Source: Pyxicephalus adspersus (lineage: Eukaryota > Chordata > Amphibia > Anura > Pyxicephalidae). From it: a stretch of DNA of 64,000 bases. The notes under the pieces are model-generated. The model was not told where the DNA came from. It did not search any database and worked only from the letters and a program-made list of their open reading frames with translations. A program made the translations under genes and the position numbers. Each line of letters opens with the position of its first letter. The stretch's first letter is position 1. Shown here one piece after another: positions 58,785-64,000 of the stretch. The stretch lies in the NCBI RefSeq assembly GCF_032062135.1, contig NC_092861.1, positions 136,324,026 to 136,388,025 on the forward strand, given 5' to 3'.

Positions 58785-59093
58785 CCCGACTTCGGGCTGC
58801 TCCTTCTGTGCACGCCCAAGATTGGAGCTTTTCCAGAATGTAAAAAAGTGTGCAGTGAGATTGTGCACTTTTTTAAAAAAAAACATTTTCAGGAGGAAAT
58901 GGCACCTGATCTCACGTCTCCAAAGTGCGAGACAGGGTAACATAAGTAGAAGAAGATGGTGGCGCCTGCTGGTTCCTCCACATAGAAAAGAAGATGAAAT
59001 CCAGGATGGCGCTGGATCGACTGGAATCAGATTGCAATAAAGGTAAGCGATTTTTTGTTTTTGTTTTTTTTTTAATGAAAGTTCTGCTTTAAA
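58785..59093 (+). repeat. Dispersed GC-rich element, copy 3, with TTAA-type end
   Basis: GCTCCTTCTGTGCACGCCCA, AAGATGGTGGCGCC (58953-58966), ATGGCGCTGG, donor-like AAAGGTAAGC (59039) and the end GAAAGTTCTGCTTTAA, complement of the TTAAAGCAGAAC start of 28961. This links the GC-rich elements to the TTAA family. Confidence 0.6.
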
Positions 59094-60380
59094 CTATTGT
59101 TCCATGCATTTATGTGCAACATAATTTCTCTGTCTCCAAGATATCCCCGTTCAGGAATAAAACGTTTATTTACTCTGGCATAATAGAAATACATTTTACA
59201 AACCTATTTTGATGTCACTTCCATGTTTAACGCATCATTTAACTCACAATCCTCACCTTATGTAAATTGGAGTTATTCAGCAAATGCTTGAAACAAACAG
59301 ACTTAATGGGATAAAAGGCTGGAACACTGGTGCAATCTGTTGTGTTTGCATTGGGCTTAATCTGGCAGTGCACACAAGTGGACTCTCACTGCTATTTGCA
59401 CAGAATTGCAAAAATGACCTTTGTGTACTCACATTTTGGTAACCTTCCCAGCATCCACCTAGGCATCTTGATGGCAGCATACAATCAGTTCTAGCTCTCC
59501 TCTTCAAGCCCAAAGGACCATTTAATTATACAATTTCTCGTTGTCCTCCAATCCCATGTAATTTATGCCAACCAGGGTGGAAGCTCTGTATATCAGTTAT
59601 GAAGGTGTATCAGGAAAGGAATATTATCAGAAGGTAAGTATCCACATTTTCTGTTCTTAGAGCATTATGGCAGCTCTTTCAAACTGAACTAGGCCTGCAA
59701 TGAAATTCGTTCCATGAATACATTCGGTGATGACCATTAAGCTGCCTTGGATATAGTTTCTGGAGAAACTTTGCTGAAGGCTGCCCAGAAGGCTGGTAAA
59801 GAATATAGGCTTTCTGGCTGACTTTACAATATGGAACTTGTGTTTAACAAGCCCTGTTGTTCCCTCCTGGTCCCAGAAATTGGTGCATTGTCCTGTATGT
59901 ATGAAGATAACTCAGCAAACCTTTAAATGATGAGTACACTGCCCCCTGTGCAGCTGTGGAAGGATGTTTTTATGCATATGGAAGAGGTCCAGTATACCTG
60001 ACACCGATACCCAATTCTATAATACATAGTATGAATGACAGCATTTTGTGGGATCATCGGAATATGTTAGCTATATGAAACCGGAGGGACAGTAATAGCC
60101 TTAAATAGGGACATTCATACTGACGCTAATCAGAAATGCTTTATTTACTCCCTGGGATACGAATGTTATTGCTCCTCCTCAGGGATGTGTTTTAAAACTT
60201 GTTGGAAAACTGTGTTTCCCTACTTAGGATGCTACGTGACCAAGTTAATGTTTGTTTCATATGCAATTTCAATGAATGAACTTTGGACCTTTTAATTTCA
60301 CTGATGCACTGATGTAATGTTCAATTTTTTTATGTTCTTTAATTAACAAAAACCTTTAAATATGGTAATATTGTGAGCAA

Positions 60381-60426
60381 ACTTTTCAGTAACCACCTAA
60401 AAACACCCAGGTGGTTACTGAAAAGT
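60381..60426. repeat. Perfect 18-bp-arm hairpin
   Basis: ACTTTTCAGTAACCACCT and its exact complement around a 10-base loop AAAAACACCC. Same module as in 50340-50400 and 55225-55260. Confidence 0.85.
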
Positions 60427-63400
60427 GCTGGTGGCCTGGCTAAAGGAGTCAGGAAAGAACACTGTACTATTATCTTCTAAATGATGTGAAATGAGGAAGA
60501 AACCTAGGCACATGGTCTGGCATGGTCCTTAAGTTGACCCTATCTGGAAAAAAGGTAATAAAAGCTTTGTAGTTACCCAGCACTTACATCTATAAGACCT
60601 CTCCTTGAGCACATCACCGTCACCAGGAAGTCATTCAATGTGAAGTTTTAAAGGCTACAGAAGCCTAAGGAAGAGATGGGGGACTCCAAGAACATCTAAA
60701 GAACTGTAAGGACCCACTGTGGAAAGAAAAGCTTGTGGGAGGATGTACCCTGGGGTAGGCTTAGAAATTGAATGCAAATAGGAAGGGGAAGGAAAAGATG
60801 GTTTTTAAGCAGACTGGTAAAAGAAAACCGTGCTAATTTAATTCAGATATTTATGGTTAAATACAACATCGCAGAAATTATGCACTAACATGGTGGGCTT
60901 ATTCAAACATGGCATGAGTTCCGGTTTGTATTTCACTTTTTACATGTCACAGAAAGTCATTTTCAAGGAGGTGAGTATTCGGCTCATCACCCGATGCGTT
61001 TCGCACACTGGCTTCATCAGGGGATACAGAGACTCACACTAAAAATATCATAGACATATTATAAACATATTATAGTATAAATTTATTATTTGAATTAAAT
61101 TAGCACTGTTTTTATTTAAAAAAACAGTCTTTTCCTTCCCCTTCCTTTTTGCATTGTTTAACTATCAGGCCTGGCAAACAAATATCTTCTTTAACACCTT
61201 CTTTCCCCTTTTAGACTCCCCACTTTTCTACTTAGAAATTGAATGATCAAGTCTCGCCAAGTTTTTGCTATGGTGGGCCAAATCTACAAAGACCTGCACC
61301 CTTAGCACATGTTCAGATTAATGGTTTTTGCAAGTGGTTTTGAGTTGTTTTACTTGTGCAAGCATTTGTTTCACATTTCCTTTCACAAAAAATGGAAGAA
61401 AAAAGGGAAAAAGGGACTGCTCAGCTAGTCTTTTACAGATCCTAAAAAAGCCTAGCAGTTACAGCCTTTCACGGCTCCCACTTAGTATTTGACAGTAGGC
61501 GTCCGGGGGGACACTAAACCCTGCAGCAAAATACTACTAGTGAGAACTTAATGCCTCACATCTTAATGCTCCTAATGAACTGACTAAAAGACAAAAAAAT
61601 CATACCTATCTGAAACAAGTCCAAAAAATTTGAGATTAATGATTGCAAACGGTTGAACTGTTTTTTTTATAGATAACGCTCATGAATGTCTTGGGAATGT
61701 TGGTGATCTTGAAATACATTAATTGAAATGGAAAATTTTCTATAGGTAATGAAAGGACTGGCTGATATAACTGATATACTCATATAGATAGGCATCCGAT
61801 AGGTCTGTTGATGGTATTCAATCTTGTTGGAGAACAATGATGAGTGTAGATCTCAGGGACTTCATATTGAAAGATTAAATTTGTTTTTGTTTGTTTGGCC
61901 TTTTTAGTTCCAGGAAAAGGTGCCATTCACAGTTTCCTTTTTAACCAAGAAGAAGAGAGGAAAAGAACCTTTTCTTGTCTTGTACTTTAAAAATTATATT
62001 ATTGGATGATATCCAGGTCTCTATATATGCCCAGTTGTGGCCAAGTAAATGATCAATATAACTCAAGATTCTTAGATCTGTTTCTCACATAGGCAAAATG
62101 TTGAAAGTGTGGCACCCATCACCCTAGTCTTGGCAGCCATACCCATAAAAGGGCTTGTGGGCACCCTGGCCTCACAAGGTAGTCATAATTTAGTTAACAT
62201 TTAAAAGAAAGACTTTGCTCCATTCAATGACCTCCTGTTGCCTTTTCCTGGCCTGTAGCCCCTGATGTCCCCGCCTTTGCCAAGTTGGTCTCAAATAAGT
62301 CCCAATTTGCAGATTAGTTGTAAGTTGGCAGCTCATAAAAATATTAAGGCTACTGCATCAGTATAGGTGGGGGTAGACAGGTGGGGAGATTACCATTACA
62401 TTATTTTAATAAATGCAATTAGGACAGATGTTTGTCTCAACATATTATCAGGCTGCATGGTGTAGGTTATTGTATAAAATCCTCACTGTGAGTTAATCAC
62501 AAACAAAGCAAAAAGCAGCTTTATGGAGCCTAGACATTCAATAACTTCTGGAGCAAGCTGTGCTTTGAAATACAAAAAGAAACAGCTGCAGAGTTTGTCC
62601 AGGTCATTAAAGAGTTACAAGAGGTTACAGAAGAGCTCACCCTCTAAGATCACCCACAACTTCAGTTGTGTTTAGCAAAAGATGTGTTCTGGAAGTCATG
62701 CAAACTGCCCCCCTCCAAGCTTCCATCTTGCACAGAGGGAGCAGGGAAGGCCCGTTCATATCTAGGAGCCGTCCATATGTTGGATGTCCTTAACCTGGAG
62801 ACTACCTGTAATCACATGTTTATATATGTCACCCATGTCAGTGCAATGCGGTGCTAATGAATGGTTCCCCAAACGTACCCTGTCAGCGGATGTACTGCTG
62901 TAAAATGCATTGCATTGCATTCGTTTTCTTTTCCTCAAGTTACCTTTGTAACTGGCCTAAGCCCAATTTTTACATTGACTAAACTCATATTTAAATAATT
63001 TTATAATAATATTATACGGGGCCATTCATATTCACTTCCCAATGCCCCCCATATAACTTTATCATACTCCCTTAACTGGCAGCTAATAGTTCCATGCCGT
63101 CATCATATTAGGAAATAATACGTTTACATAAAACCACATTGAATGATATCAAGATAAAACTTCTCAGTATGATTGTCTGTCCTTTCCATTCAGCCACAAA
63201 CGTCCAACAGCAACCTTCACAATCGACTCCAGAACATTGGATTGCCCCATTTGCACCACATCCATAGATTTATAAATAGGCCTTGACCTAATTAGTGAAT
63301 GATGTGTAGTTTGCACAGACAAGTAAGCAAACATGTTCAATAAATGCTTTACTGTGCAAATTAAATGTGAATATATCATGTGAATATATATAATGAATAT

Positions 63401-63663
63401 ATAAGTTAAAAGGAAAGTTGTAGGATGACAGCTGTGACAACCCACAGTGACCCCTTAACAGAAAAGTATTTCATGTTTATGGTCAGACATTGACATGGCT
63501 AGCAGTGGGCCCCTGTGCAGAGCTAATTTAGGGGCCCCCCACCCCTGCAGATCTGGAGATATAGAGCATGCTCGTGAATGCCCCTACTGGCAGGGGCAGC
63601 AGCACACTTTGCACCTACCTATGTCTGCACCTGTTTATTGTTTTATATTTAATTTTTACTTAC

Positions 63664-63742
63664 CATCTTGAAATTCTGCATAGCTTTCATCTCTATAACC
63701 TGCAGGACACCTCTGAGTTCTTTGATTCCTTTTAAAATATTT
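63664..63742 (-). CDS. TTC7A: TTC7A internal exon A (most 5' exon in window)
   Basis: First visible coding exon of a TTC7-family gene on the minus strand. The acceptor is TTTTCCTAG before AAATATTTT and the donor is ATG followed by GTAAGTA. The exon begins with one nucleotide that completes an upstream codon, then encodes 26 residues (NILKGIKELRGVL... ending QNFKM). Known TTC7 proteins carry a similar helix just before the RQLAEVLL segment, which here begins the next exon. TTC7A is a cytosolic scaffold of the PI4KA complex: with EFR3 and FAM126 it recruits phosphatidylinositol 4-kinase alpha to the plasma membrane for PI4P synthesis. Loss in humans causes multiple intestinal atresia with immunodeficiency. 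This helix is the least conserved piece seen, so the call depends partly on its correct phase and position relative to the next exon. The upstream exons, including the start codon, lie beyond the window. Confidence 0.85.
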
Positions 63743-64000
63743 CTAGGAAAACAAATAGAAATTAAATTAAATTTTGAAAAGTATAATTTAGCTTATTAAT
63801 ATTATATTCTCTCTTCCTGTGTCACTGTCTGTATCTGTCTGTCATTGGCAACCTTTATTGTACAGCCCTACATAATATGTTGGCGCTATTTAAAAATAGT
63901 TTTAAAACATTAATGGATGTTTTCTTTTTTTATATTCCATTTAGAAGTCCCTGAGATTTGTAGCACTTTAATTAAAACTTAATAGAGCTGATTTACCTAT
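63743..64000. other. TTC7A intron upstream of exon A
   Basis: Holds an L2-like tail at 63808-63912 (CTCTCTTCCTGTGTCACTGT, TACATAATATGTTGGCGC). No upstream exon seen before the window edge. Confidence 0.6.

Larger units (their letters stand above)
46758..63663. other. TTC7A intron between exons A and B
   Basis: 16.9 kb. Recognised: hAT-like pieces (46931-47185, 49405-49958, 56793-57158, 53072-53252), SINEs (47624-47909, 49571-49905), a palindrome (50205-50535), foldback copies (51460-51530, 54355-54545), Tc1-like remains (52690-52860), GC-rich hairpin repeats (53320-53640, 58785-59093) and a minisatellite (57700-57850). Nothing recognisable in 47190-47620, 47910-48930, 50550-51450, 51560-52320, 53650-54350, 54550-55190, 55330-56690, 57170-57460, 57860-58670, 59100-60370, 60470-60980 and 61040-63660. 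Confidence 0.6.

Noticed and set aside
1..64000. CRISPR arrays, bacterial operons, integrons, rRNA or endogenous retrovirus genes
   Set aside because: No regularly spaced identical repeats, no Shine-Dalgarno-led gene series, no rRNA sequence and no recognisable gag/pol/env domain.

Overview
The window looks like about 64 kb of vertebrate nuclear DNA, most likely from an anuran amphibian and probably a neobatrachian frog. It is AT-rich and gene-poor, with interspersed repeats of kinds I associate with frog genomes: TTAA-flanked miniature elements with CCTCC.GCGGTA-type ends, tRNA-derived SINEs with an L2-like tail, hAT and Harbinger miniature elements, and foldback elements starting GGGCCTGATTTATTAAAG. 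There is no bacterial-type gene layout, CRISPR array, rRNA or complete tRNA gene. The organism call rests on repeat style plus the host gene and is an inference.

The one host gene I can support is TTC7A, on the minus strand. Seven internal exons are visible, in transcript order 63664-63742, 46597-46757, 43770-43833, 35598-35735, 32230-32313, 13139-13243 and 2845-2962. All have GT/AG borders and their reading phases chain without a break (749 nt, 249 codons plus one nucleotide). They encode a mid-protein part of the tetratricopeptide-repeat scaffold that, with EFR3 and FAM126/hyccin, holds phosphatidylinositol 4-kinase alpha at the plasma membrane. Both ends of the gene lie outside the window. 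The exons match TTC7A better than its paralogue TTC7B.

The rest is intron of 2.8 to 19 kb filled with mobile DNA. Region by region: 0-2.8 kb holds a SINE and a GC-rich hairpin repeat. The 4.9-6.3 kb stretch holds two TTAA elements head to tail, the first carrying a nested 638-bp TA-flanked element. A dead mariner (DD34D) lies at 8.07-9.39 kb with an 86-bp internal duplication. A strand-asymmetric GT-rich tract lies at 10.4-10.7 kb. Related Harbinger-type miniature elements lie at 18.0, 26.1, 33.4 and 45.5 kb, the last still holding part of a Harbinger transposase. A second TTAA-TTAA pair is at 28.96-29.93 kb. Decayed Tc1-like sequence and a wide inverted repeat lie at 39.4-40.3 kb. A local duplication brackets the 43.8 kb exon. 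hAT elements with 8-bp target duplications are at 49.4 kb (with a nested SINE) and 56.8 kb, and a 130-bp-arm palindrome is at 50.2-50.5 kb.

I did not find a convincing new gene system. The most unusual signals are structural: TTAA sites reused by adjacent elements, a dispersed element carrying a YY1-like ATG box followed by a splice-donor-like site, a mariner that gained a copy of its own 5' coding region inside a T-tract, and paralogous empty sites that date the nested TA element.
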